The notes under the pieces: model-generated | Told to the model about the DNA's origin: nothing | Seen by the model: the letters and a program-made list of their open reading frames with translations, nothing else | Databases searched by the model: none | Translations under genes and position numbers: made by a program | Shown here: one piece after another, positions 1 to 8,629 of the stretch | Layout: each line of letters starts with the position of its first letter | Position numbering within the stretch: position 1 is the stretch's first letter | DNA from: an uncultured Eubacteriales bacterium | Lineage (GTDB): Bacteria > Bacillota > Clostridia > Oscillospirales > Oscillospiraceae | DNA: 11,595 bases | Reading direction: 5' to 3' | Assembly: GCA_900552725.1 (NCBI GenBank) | Contig: USAT01000058.1 | Coordinates: forward strand, 1 to 11,595

Positions 1-1
1 C

Positions 2-94
2 AAGATCACCCACATTTCCACCGGCGGCGGCGCTTCTCTGGAATTCCTGGAGGGTCTGGAGCTGCCCGGCGTGGCCTGCCTCTTAGATAAGTAA
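2..94 (+). CDS. pgk: Phosphoglycerate kinase, C-terminal end (5' partial)
   Basis: This is the last 30 codons plus a TAA stop of a reading frame entering from the left edge. The peptide carries STGGGASLEFLEG, the conserved C-terminal phosphoglycerate kinase segment that closes the nucleotide-binding domain, followed by the usual hydrophobic tail LPGVACLLDK. The enzyme transfers phosphate between 1,3-bisphosphoglycerate and ADP in cytoplasmic glycolysis. It lies directly upstream of tpiA and gpmI on the same strand, the common Firmicutes glycolytic order, which supports the call. Nothing can be said about the missing N-terminal part, its start or its promoter. Confidence 0.95.
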   Translation, partial: KITHISTGGGASLEFLEGLELPGVACLLDK

Positions 95-98
95 AGAA

Positions 99-207
99 GG
101 GATTTCATCCCCCCTTTAGATCCCCCCCTCACCAGTCTGCGGACTGGTGACGCCGCCCCAGGCGGCTGGATCGCGGTATTTTTCCGACGTTCATGCCGCC
201 GGAAAAA
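99..207 (+). other. Densely folded pgk-tpiA spacer (possible RNA leader)
   Basis: Several inverted repeats follow one another in this non-coding gap. GGGAT (99-103) pairs with ATCCC (107-111). GATCC (119-123) pairs with GGATC (168-172) and encloses two hairpins: CACCAGTC/GACTGGTG (130-137/142-149, loop TGCG) and CCGCC/GGCGG (153-157/161-165). A further stem TTTTTCCG/CGGAAAAA (179-186/200-207) follows. The middle set could form a three-way junction. There is no good U-tract for a terminator, and I do not recognise a known riboswitch. It may be an mRNA processing or stability element, or a palindromic repeat unit. Confidence 0.45.
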
Positions 208-263
208 TGATTGAAACTGATTTTCATGATCATTTGAAATAGATTAGAGGAGCTTAGAAAAAC

Positions 264-1037
264 ATGAATCGCAGATATCGTAAGACCATTATCGCCGGCA
301 ACTGGAAAATGAACATGACCGCCAGCGAGACCAAGAAGTTCGCCGAAGAATTGAAAGCCATCATGCCCAAGGCCAAGTGGTGCGACGTGGTGGTGTGCGT
401 CCCCTCCGTCAACATTTCCACCGCCATCCGGGCCTTCAAGGATCTGCGGGTCTCCGTGGGCGCCGAGAACGTGTTCTATGAGAAGTCCGGTGCCTACACC
501 GGCGAGGTGTCCGCCGAGATGCTGAAGGATCTGGGCGTGAAGTACGTCATCATCGGCCACTCCGAGCGCCGCCAGTACTTCGGCGAGACCGACTTCACCG
601 TCAACAAGAAGGCGCTGGCCGCCCTGGACGCGGGCCTGCACCCCATCATCTGCGTGGGCGAGACCCTGGAGCAGCGCGAGCTGGGCATCACCATGGAGCT
701 GATCGCCCTGCAGGTGAAGTCCGCCCTGGCCGGTGTGCCCGCCGAGAAGCTGCGCAAGTGCGTCATCGCCTATGAGCCCGTGTGGGCCATCGGCACCGGC
801 AAGACCGCCACCGCCGAGCAGGCCGCCGAGGTCTGCACCTTCATCCGTACCACTGTGCGCCATCTGTACGGCGCCCGCATCGCCCGCTCCATCACCATCC
901 AGTACGGTGGCTCCATGAAGCCCTCCAACGCGGCGGAGCTGCTGGGCCAGAGCGACATCGACGGCGGCCTGATCGGCGGCGCAAGCCTGAAGCCCGCCGA
1001 GTTCGTGGAGATCATCAACGCCGCCAACCAGGACTGA
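264..1037 (+). CDS. tpiA: Triosephosphate isomerase
   Basis: The cytoplasmic glycolytic enzyme interconverts dihydroxyacetone phosphate and glyceraldehyde 3-phosphate. The 257-residue length is normal for the family. All hallmarks are visible: GNWKMN with catalytic Lys15, IIGHSERR with electrophile His99, the signature AYEPVWAIGTGK with general base Glu171 followed by loop 6, YGGS (residues 214-217) and the phosphate-binding DGGLIGGASL near residues 233-242. The ATG start is supported by AGAGGAG at 246-252, 11 bases upstream, and by the family N-terminus. The gene sits 169 bases after pgk and 25 bases before gpmI, so it is probably co-transcribed with both. Nothing is truncated or unusual. 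Confidence 0.97.
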   Translation: MNRRYRKTIIAGNWKMNMTASETKKFAEELKAIMPKAKWCDVVVCVPSVNISTAIRAFKDLRVSVGAENVFYEKSGAYTGEVSAEMLKDLGVKYVIIGHSERRQYFGETDFTVNKKALAALDAGLHPIICVGETLEQRELGITMELIALQVKSALAGVPAEKLRKCVIAYEPVWAIGTGKTATAEQAAEVCTFIRTTVRHLYGARIARSITIQYGGSMKPSNAAELLGQSDIDGGLIGGASLKPAEFVEIINAANQD

Positions 1038-1062
1038 CATACCGCAGGAAAGGAGTTCTGTC

Positions 1063-2574
1063 ATGAACAAGACGCCGACTACGCTGATCATTATGGACGG
1101 CTTCGGCCTGGCTCCCGCCAGCGACGACAACGCCGTGACCCTGGCGAAAACGCCGGTGCTTGACCGGCTGTTCCAGGAATACGCCCACACCACCCTGTCC
1201 GCCAGCGGACTGGATGTGGGTCTGCCCGCCGGGCAGATGGGCAACAGCGAGGTGGGCCACACCAACATCGGCGGAGGCCGTGTGGTGTTCCAGGATCTGC
1301 CCCGCATCAGCCGCGCCATCGACGATGGCAGCTTCTTCAAAAATGATGCCTATAACAAGGCCATGGACGACTGTCTGGCCAAGGGCAGCAGCCTGCACCT
1401 GTACGGTCTGCTGTCCGACGGCGGCGTACACTCCCACATCCAGCATCTGTTCGCCCTGCTGCAGATGGCAAAGGACAAGGGCCTGACCAAGGTGTACGTC
1501 CACTGCTTCCTGGACGGCCGCGACGTGTCCCCCACCAGCGGCAAGGACTTCGTGGCGGAGCTGCGGGACAAATGCGCCCAGATCGGCGTGGGCAAGGTCG
1601 CCACGGTGATGGGCCGCTATTACGCCATGGATCGCGACAAGCGCTGGGAGCGCGTGCAGATGGCCTATGACGCCATGGTCTATGGCGAGGGTATCCACAA
1701 CGCCGACCCCGTGGACGCGGTGGCCAAGTCCTACGCCAACGGCGTCACCGACGAATTCGTGGAGCCGGTGGTCTGCGACAGCGAGGGCGCCATCAGCGAC
1801 AACGACAGCGTCATCTTCTTCAACTACCGCCCCGACCGGGCACGGGAGATCACCCGCGCCATCGTGGATCCCGATTTTGACGGTTTCCAGCGGGAGTTCT
1901 TCCCCACCACCTATGTGTGCAACACCGAGTATGACGCCTCCATGCCCAACGTGCTGGTGGCGTGGCCCCGTGTGGCGGTCAAGAACGGCCTGGGCGAATA
2001 CCTCAGCAGCATGGGCATGACCCAGCTGCGCATCGCCGAGACGGAGAAGTACGCCCATGTGACCTTCTTCTTCAACGGCGGCGTGGAGAAGCAATACCCC
2101 GGCGAGGACCGGGTGTTGGTGCCCTCCCCCAAGGTGGCCACCTACGACCTCCAGCCGGAGATGAGCGCCTTCGAGGTCTGCGACAAGTGCGTGGAGCGCA
2201 TCGAGTCCGGCAACTATGACGTGATCATCCTGAACTTCGCCAACTGCGACATGGTGGGCCACACCGGCGTGCTGGAGGCCGCCGTCAAGGCGGTGGAGAC
2301 CGTGGACACCTGCGTGGGCAAGGTGGTGGAGGCTACCCTGAAGACGGGCGGCATCGCCATGATCACCGCCGACCACGGCAACGCCGAGGATATGAAGCAG
2401 CCCGACGGCAGCCCCATGACCGCCCACACCACCAATCTGGTGCCCTTTATTCTGTGCGGCGCGGGCAGTGAGCTGCGCACCGGCCGCCTGGCCGACATCG
2501 CCCCCACCATTCTGGACGTGCTGGGCCTGGCCTGCCCGCCGGAGATGGACGGCCGGACGCTGATCGTAAGATAA
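1063..2574 (+). CDS. gpmI: 2,3-bisphosphoglycerate-independent phosphoglycerate mutase
   Basis: The Mn2+-dependent enzyme converts 3-phosphoglycerate to 2-phosphoglycerate through a phosphoserine intermediate. The 503 residues match the family (about 510). The N-terminal phosphatase half has MDGFG with metal ligand Asp12 and the nucleophile Ser62 in MGNSEVGHTN. The phosphotransferase insert contains HCFLDGRDVSP (147-157) and YRPDRA (255-260). The C-terminal half restores the metal site with Asp396 and His400 in NCDMVGHTG, Asp437-His438 in TADHGNAE and His455 in TAHTTN. AAAGGAG at 1049-1055, seven bases before the ATG, fixes the start. It follows tpiA by 25 bases, so translation is probably coupled within a glycolytic operon. 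Manganese dependence of this family is relevant to the riboswitch-controlled ATPase in the same window. Confidence 0.97.
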   Translation: MNKTPTTLIIMDGFGLAPASDDNAVTLAKTPVLDRLFQEYAHTTLSASGLDVGLPAGQMGNSEVGHTNIGGGRVVFQDLPRISRAIDDGSFFKNDAYNKAMDDCLAKGSSLHLYGLLSDGGVHSHIQHLFALLQMAKDKGLTKVYVHCFLDGRDVSPTSGKDFVAELRDKCAQIGVGKVATVMGRYYAMDRDKRWERVQMAYDAMVYGEGIHNADPVDAVAKSYANGVTDEFVEPVVCDSEGAISDNDSVIFFNYRPDRAREITRAIVDPDFDGFQREFFPTTYVCNTEYDASMPNVLVAWPRVAVKNGLGEYLSSMGMTQLRIAETEKYAHVTFFFNGGVEKQYPGEDRVLVPSPKVATYDLQPEMSAFEVCDKCVERIESGNYDVIILNFANCDMVGHTGVLEAAVKAVETVDTCVGKVVEATLKTGGIAMITADHGNAEDMKQPDGSPMTAHTTNLVPFILCGAGSELRTGRLADIAPTILDVLGLACPPEMDGRTLIVR

Positions 2575-2677
2575 CCGACATGAAATCTTCGCGGGCCAAC
2601 GGGGACGCCGCCCCCTACACCGGTTATCATGCCATAGCATATCTCATCACTCCCTCAACTCAGGAGGAACCACACAC

Positions 2678-3640
2678 ATGAACATCACCGTCATCGGCTG
2701 CGGGCGCTGGGGCTCGCTGATCACATGGTACTTGGACCGCACCGGCCATCACGTCACGCTGTACGGACGCCCCGATTCCGCCCGGATGCGGCGGTTTCTG
2801 GAAACGCGCAGCAACGACCTGCTGACGCTGCCGGAATCCATCGCCCTATCCACTGATCTGGCCTGCGTCAAGGACGCGGAGGTCATTATCATCTCCATCG
2901 GCTCCCAGAGCCTGCGGGGCCTGATGGAGGAGCTGCGGCCCATGGCACTGCAAAACAAGATCTTCACCCTGTGCATGAAGGGTCTGGAGATCGGCACCGG
3001 CGAACGGCTCAGCCAGGTGGCGCAGGAGTATCTGGATCCCTCCAACGCCATCGCCGTGTGGCTGGGGCCGGGCCATGTGCAGGAGTTCTACCGGGGCGTA
3101 CCCAACTGCATGGTCATCGACAGCGAGAACGCTGAAGTGAAGCAGCGGCTGGTGCGGGAATTCTCCAGCGACCTGATCCGCTTCTACTACGGCAACGACC
3201 TGCTGGGCAACGAGGTCGGCGCGGCGGCCAAGAATGTGGTGGGCATCGCCGCCGGTTTTCTGGACGGTGCGGGACTGGTAACGCTGAAGGGCGCCTTGAT
3301 GAGCCGCGGCACCCGGGAGGTGGCCCGCCTCATCCGGGCCATGGGCGGCAACGAGCTGTCCGCCTATGGGCTGTGCCATCTGGGCGACTACGAGGCCACG
3401 GTGTTCTCCCCCTACAGCCACAACCGGCAGTTCGGCGAGTGCTTCGTGCAGGGCAAGCCCTATACCCAGCTGGCCGAGGGCTACTACACCGTCAAGGCCC
3501 TGGTGCAGCTGGGACAGCAGTACGGCGTGGAGCTGCCCATCTGCCAGGCGGTGTACCACATTCTCTATGAAAAGGGTGATCCCCACGAGGCCATCCGCAT
3601 GCTGATGGGCCGGGATCTGAAGGGCGAATTCGATAGCTGA
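2678..3640 (+). CDS. gpsA: Divergent GpsA-family NAD(P)-dependent glycerol-3-phosphate dehydrogenase
   Basis: GpsA-type enzymes reduce dihydroxyacetone phosphate to sn-glycerol 3-phosphate for phospholipid synthesis. The 320 residues fit the family (about 330-340). The N-terminus is a Rossmann dinucleotide site, GCGRWGS (Gly7, Gly9, Gly12). MKGLE with Lys101 and GNEVGAAAKNV with Lys185 match conserved active-site segments, and SRG around Arg210, Asp237 and HNRQFG with Asn249-Arg250 match the C-terminal helical domain. Several signatures are altered: the usual GPSxAxE segment is GPGHVQEF (130-137), and the usual GMGDLxxTC is HLGDYEATVF (234-243). It could be a lineage-specific GpsA or a paralogue with shifted specificity; the fold is secure, the substrate less so. 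AGGAGG at 2662-2667 lies ten bases before the ATG. It is the last gene before a terminator and 103 bases after gpmI. Confidence 0.85.
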   Translation: MNITVIGCGRWGSLITWYLDRTGHHVTLYGRPDSARMRRFLETRSNDLLTLPESIALSTDLACVKDAEVIIISIGSQSLRGLMEELRPMALQNKIFTLCMKGLEIGTGERLSQVAQEYLDPSNAIAVWLGPGHVQEFYRGVPNCMVIDSENAEVKQRLVREFSSDLIRFYYGNDLLGNEVGAAAKNVVGIAAGFLDGAGLVTLKGALMSRGTREVARLIRAMGGNELSAYGLCHLGDYEATVFSPYSHNRQFGECFVQGKPYTQLAEGYYTVKALVQLGQQYGVELPICQAVYHILYEKGDPHEAIRMLMGRDLKGEFDS

Positions 3641-3663
3641 CTCCAAATTTTGTAAAAATGTAT

Positions 3664-3709
3664 AAAAAGACCTCTGCTTGTCCAAAATAGGCGGCAGAGG
3701 TCTTTTTTT
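3664..3709 (+). terminator. Intrinsic terminator after gpsA
   Basis: A 14-bp perfect stem, AAAAAGACCTCTGC (3664-3677) with GCAGAGGTCTTTTT (3694-3707), is followed by a run of T to 3709. The 16-base loop is longer than usual. It lies 23 bases after the gpsA stop codon and closes the glycolytic cluster. The A-run on the other side would also allow function on the minus strand. Confidence 0.9.
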
Positions 3710-3719
3710 CATTCCGGCA

Positions 3720-3743
3720 GGCCGCCGGCCGTAACAGGCGGCC
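3720..3743 (+). other. GC-rich hairpin upstream of the SpoIIQ-like gene
   Basis: GGCCGCC (3720-3726) and GGCGGCC (3737-3743) form a 7-bp stem with a 10-base loop, between the gpsA terminator and the ribosome binding site of the next gene. There is no T-run, so it is not a terminator. It may be a leader structure or a regulator site; function unknown. Confidence 0.4.
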
Positions 3744-3774
3744 ATCGGATCACGCTCCGGTGAAAGGAGAAGCT

Positions 3775-4416
3775 ATGGAATTTATGAAACAGCACCGCCG
3801 CGCCATCTACATCGCGCTGGCGCTGTGCGTGGTGGCCGCCGGTGTGACGGGATATCTTCTTACGAACCGCAAAGCGCCCACCCAGCAGGCATCCGCCAAC
3901 CAGCCGGTGGTAGACGTGAAGCCCCCTGTGGTGACGCCGGTGAAGCCCGACCTGCCTACCCAGGAGGAACCGGAGGAGGAAGCCCCTCCCGTGGAGGCGG
4001 CGGCTGAGCTGCTGCCCCAGGTGGTATCCCCCCTGGACGGCACCACGGTGACGGTGTTCAGCATGTCGGAGCTTCTGTACGACGAGACCATGGCCGACTG
4101 GCGCACCCATGAGGGGCTGGACATCCAGGCCGCCGAGGGCGACGCGGTGAAGACCGCCGCGGCGGGCGAGGTGACCTCCGTCACCCGTGACGAGCTGATG
4201 GGCACCACCGTGTGCATCACCCACAGCGGCGGCTATGTCACCCGTTACAGCAGCCTGCAGGAGAATCCCCCCATCAGCCAGGGCCAGCAGCTGAAGGCCG
4301 GTGACATTGTGGGCTATGTGGGCACCGCTGCCGCCGAGGCCACCATGGGTCCCCATCTGCACTTCGCCGTGGAGAAGGATGGGAGCCTTATTGACCCCAA
4401 GGAATATATCAAATAA
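3775..4416 (+). CDS. SpoIIQ-like membrane-anchored M23/LytM-domain protein
   Basis: The 213-residue protein has a short basic N-terminus, one membrane helix (about residues 10-30), a Pro/Glu-rich linker (about 34-78) and a C-terminal M23/LytM domain (about 82-213). Zinc ligands are present: His112 and Asp116 in THEGLDI, and His196 in GPHLHF, with His194 as the usual active-site histidine. The second catalytic histidine expected in a YxHL segment appears to be replaced, since the matching stretch reads RYSSL (157-161). The segment FSMSELLYDETMADWRTH is characteristic of SpoIIQ, the forespore partner of SpoIIIAH in engulfment. The ATG at 3775 is preferred because AAAGGAG (3763-3769) lies five bases upstream; a GTG at 3760 would overlap that site. 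It stands alone after a terminator. An ordinary M23 cell-wall peptidase is the alternative. Confidence 0.78.
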   Translation: MEFMKQHRRAIYIALALCVVAAGVTGYLLTNRKAPTQQASANQPVVDVKPPVVTPVKPDLPTQEEPEEEAPPVEAAAELLPQVVSPLDGTTVTVFSMSELLYDETMADWRTHEGLDIQAAEGDAVKTAAAGEVTSVTRDELMGTTVCITHSGGYVTRYSSLQENPPISQGQQLKAGDIVGYVGTAAAEATMGPHLHFAVEKDGSLIDPKEYIK

Positions 4417-4444
4417 CTGGCGAAAAATCTCCTTGTGCCCTTTT

Positions 4445-4554
4445 GTAGGGGCGGACGACGAGCGCTGTGAAGCGCAGCGGAACAAGTGCCCTTGGGGTAT
4501 CCGTCCCTCTGCCTTTGCCATATTCTTTGGGCGGACAGAGTCGTCCGCCCCTAC
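4445..4554. repeat. 110-bp inverted-repeat (MITE-like) element
   Basis: GTAGGGGCGGACGAC (4445-4459) is repeated as a perfect inverted copy at 4540-4554, bounding 110 bp without a credible gene. Inside are two hairpins: GCGCT/AGCGC (4462-4466/4471-4475) and GGGCGGAC/GTCCGCCC (4529-4536/4543-4550); the second uses the right terminal repeat, so it competes with end-to-end pairing. No clear target-site duplication is visible. This resembles small non-autonomous palindromic repeats; copy number in the genome was not testable here. It lies between the spoIIQ-like stop codon and that gene's terminator. Confidence 0.75.
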
Positions 4555-4569
4555 GGAATTGTTGATCTA

Positions 4570-4606
4570 AAAAAAGCAGCCGTTTGCAAAAAACGGCTGC
4601 TTTTTT
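4570..4606 (+). terminator. Intrinsic terminator after the SpoIIQ-like gene and repeat element
   Basis: A 16-bp stem, AAAAAAGCAGCCGTTT (4570-4585) with AAACGGCTGCTTTTTT (4591-4606), closes on a five-base loop and ends in six T. It is 153 bases past the SpoIIQ-like stop codon; the inverted-repeat element occupies the gap and probably inserted between gene and terminator. The symmetric A and T runs would allow action in both directions, but no gene approaches from the right. Confidence 0.9.
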
Positions 4607-4683
4607 GCGGAAACCGGGAACTTTTTCCACGCCGCCAACGTCACATAGACAGGAAGATCCCAAAATGAAGGAGGTTTTTGCCC

Positions 4684-5631
4684 ATGAAACGTATCGTATC
4701 TCTCCTGCTGACGCTGGTGCTGGCTCTGCTGCTGGTGGGCTGCGGCGGTAAGGCCGCCGGTGACAGCGCCGCGCAGTCCGCAGACAGCGAAAGCGGCGGC
4801 TACTGGAACACCGCCGCCGACGCGGACTACAGCACGGACTACACTGCCGAGGAGCCGGGCGCTTCGGCGTACAACGACAGTGAGGAAGAGTCCGTCAGGC
4901 CCGCCAAGCGCATCTATACCGGCTATATGGAGATGCAGACCCTGGATTTTGACGCCGCCAGCAGCGGCATCGACGCGCTGGTGAAGGAGCTGGGCGGCTA
5001 TTTCCAGCAGAGCAGCACCTCCAACCGCAGCAGCGGCTACCGCTACGGCAGCTACATCATCCGCGTTCCGGCGGAGCAGTTCGACACCTTCTTCCAGAAG
5101 GCCGGAGAGCTGTGCCATGTGACGTACTCCAACGCGGAGACCGACGACGTGTCCGAGAGCTATTACGACACCCAGGCCCGGCTGGAGACGGCCCGCATCA
5201 AGCTGGAGCGGCTGCAGACGCTGCTGGCCAAGGCCACCAGCATGGATGACATCATCACCATCGAGAGCGCCATCTCCGAGACAGAGTGGGACATCGAGAG
5301 CCTCAGCGGCACCCTGCGGCACTATGACGCACTGGTGGACTACGCCACCATCAACGTGGAGCTCAGCGAGGTGTATAAGCTGTCCGGGCAGGATGAGGCC
5401 GTCACCACCTTCGGCGGGCGGCTGGGCCAGTCCTTCGTCAACGGCCTGCAGGCCGTAGGCAATGCCCTGGAGGAATTCGCCGTGTGGCTGGCGTACAGTT
5501 GGATCTGGCTGCTGGTGATCGCGGCGGTGATCGTGGTGATCGTGCGGATCGTGCGCCGCAGGGGCGGCGGGAAGAAGCTCTCCCTGAAGCGGAAGAAAGC
5601 AGCGGCAGAGGACACGGAGCCCAAGGAGTAA
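4684..5631 (+). CDS. DUF4349-family lipoprotein with C-terminal membrane helix
   Basis: The 315-residue protein starts with a lipoprotein signal peptide: basic MKR, a leucine-rich core and lipobox LVGC with Cys20 as the predicted lipidated residue. A low-complexity acidic Ser/Ala/Tyr linker (about 21-70) follows. Residues about 75-230 match the DUF4349 pattern: YTGYMEMQTLDF, ELGGYFQQSS, YRYGSYIIRVPAEQFD, a helical coiled-coil-like stretch (about 150-205) and DYATINVELSEV. A strong membrane helix (about 264-290) precedes a Lys/Arg-rich tail. The function of this family is unknown. ATG 4684 is chosen because AAGGAGG (4668-4674) is nine bases upstream and the signal peptide begins there. It is bracketed by terminators, so it is probably monocistronic, and convergent with the ATPase gene. 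Confidence 0.85.
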   Translation: MKRIVSLLLTLVLALLLVGCGGKAAGDSAAQSADSESGGYWNTAADADYSTDYTAEEPGASAYNDSEEESVRPAKRIYTGYMEMQTLDFDAASSGIDALVKELGGYFQQSSTSNRSSGYRYGSYIIRVPAEQFDTFFQKAGELCHVTYSNAETDDVSESYYDTQARLETARIKLERLQTLLAKATSMDDIITIESAISETEWDIESLSGTLRHYDALVDYATINVELSEVYKLSGQDEAVTTFGGRLGQSFVNGLQAVGNALEEFAVWLAYSWIWLLVIAAVIVVIVRIVRRRGGGKKLSLKRKKAAAEDTEPKE

Positions 5632-5634
5632 CAT

Positions 5635-5668
5635 AAAAAGATGACCGGCGCTGCCGGTCATCTTTTTT
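5635..5668. terminator. Bidirectional intrinsic terminator between DUF4349 gene and P-type ATPase
   Basis: A 15-bp perfect stem, AAAAAGATGACCGGC (5635-5649) and GCCGGTCATCTTTTT (5653-5667), closes on a three-base loop and has A and T runs on the two sides. It sits four bases after the plus-strand stop and five bases past the minus-strand stop of two convergent genes, so it can serve both. Confidence 0.93.
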
Positions 5669-5672
5669 ATGC

Positions 5673-8315
<2,643 letters not shown>

Positions 8316-8359
8316 ATTATCCTTCCTCCTGAATACAGGTATTTTGTCCCGATATACAC

Positions 8360-8409
8360 AAAAAAGCGAGCCTCCATGTACAGAATCGGAACTGTACATG
8401 AGTCTCGCT
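8360..8409 (-). terminator. Riboswitch expression-platform terminator
   Basis: On the minus strand AGCGAG-ACT-CATGTACAG (8409-8392) pairs with CTGTACATG-GAGG-CTCGCT (8383-8365) around an eight-base loop, with a small internal bulge, followed by six T (8365-8360). It lies between the aptamer and the ATPase ribosome binding site. Its 5' arm includes the CGAGAC and CATG that the aptamer needs for its closing helix, so aptamer folding and termination exclude each other. That is the arrangement of a ligand-activated (ON) switch. Confidence 0.85.
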
Positions 8410-8490
8410 GTCAAAAACTAAGCCAGGCGTTGCCGCCATGCATGTTGACTTAGCTCACGCCCGCAGGCGCGCAACTACTCCCCCATGAGA
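8396..8490 (-). ncRNA. yybP-ykoY-type manganese riboswitch aptamer
   Basis: Read on the minus strand, the leader has the hallmark GGGGGAGTAG (8484-8475), a GC hairpin (GCGCGCC...GGGCGTGAG), then a helix CTAAG/CTTAG (8453-8449/8422-8418) enclosing CAACATGCATGG and a GGCG-GCAA-CGCC tetraloop hairpin (8437-8426), and the closing segment GACAGCGAGAC. CATG next to each conserved end (8486-8483 and 8400-8397) can close the outer helix. These are the conserved elements of the yybP-ykoY family, known to sense Mn2+ and to precede Mn2+ exporters and P-type ATPases. It lies in the 5' leader of the ATPase, with a terminator immediately downstream. No covariance-model score could be computed here. Confidence 0.88.
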
Positions 8491-8516
8491 TACACAGGAT
8501 TTGATTTGTATGGTGT

Positions 8517-8545
8517 AGTATATCAAATCTTTTTCCGGATTGCAA
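8517..8545 (-). promoter_or_regulatory. Sigma-A promoter of the riboswitch-ATPase transcript
   Basis: On the minus strand TTGCAA (8545-8540) and TATACT (8522-8517) are separated by exactly 17 bases. The predicted start near 8510 gives a leader of about 195 bases that begins about 20 bases ahead of the aptamer. Both hexamers are close to consensus and the position fits the riboswitch. Confidence 0.8.
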
Positions 8546-8605
8546 GGGGGAATTTGGGGAAATCAGGTGTTTTTGTGATGCAGGCGTTTTCGCAACATCG
8601 CGCAG

Positions 8606-8626
8606 GGGCGGGGTTCTACCCCGCCC
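8606..8626. repeat. GGGCGGGG palindrome 3' of the RHH gene
   Basis: GGGCGGGG (8606-8613) and CCCCGCCC (8619-8626) form a perfect 8-bp hairpin with loop TTCTA, immediately past the minus-strand stop at 8630. No T-run follows on the minus strand, so a classical terminator is unlikely. The GGGGCGG core resembles the ends of the 110-bp inverted-repeat element at 4445-4554, so it may be a fragment of the same repeat type. Confidence 0.45.
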
Positions 8627-8629
8627 GTC

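Noticed and set aside
211..240. TTGAAA (211-216) and TGAAAT (235-240) as a tpiA promoter
   Set aside because: The spacing is 18 but the -10 is a poor match; operon read-through from pgk is sufficient.
1015..2640. Long minus-strand open frame of 541 codons opposite gpmI
   Set aside because: It is the antisense of a clear gpmI gene; its product is a Gly/His/Val/Ala-rich chain with no domain, a typical artefact of GC-rich third codon positions.
3660..3690. Possible forespore sigma-factor promoter (GTATA at 3660, AAAATA near 3684)
   Set aside because: The spacing is about right, but the -10 lacks the expected GG and both parts lie within the terminator stem-loop, so chance is the simpler explanation.
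8316..8414. N-terminal extension of the ATPase to 8414
   Set aside because: The extension would translate the riboswitch terminator and lies upstream of the strong AGGAGG at 8325-8330; the family N-terminus begins at the ATG at 8315.
8546..8629. Search for a gene or terminator between the ATPase promoter and the RHH gene
   Set aside because: No credible frame is seen; the only structure is the GC-rich hairpin at 8606-8626, which lacks a T-run.
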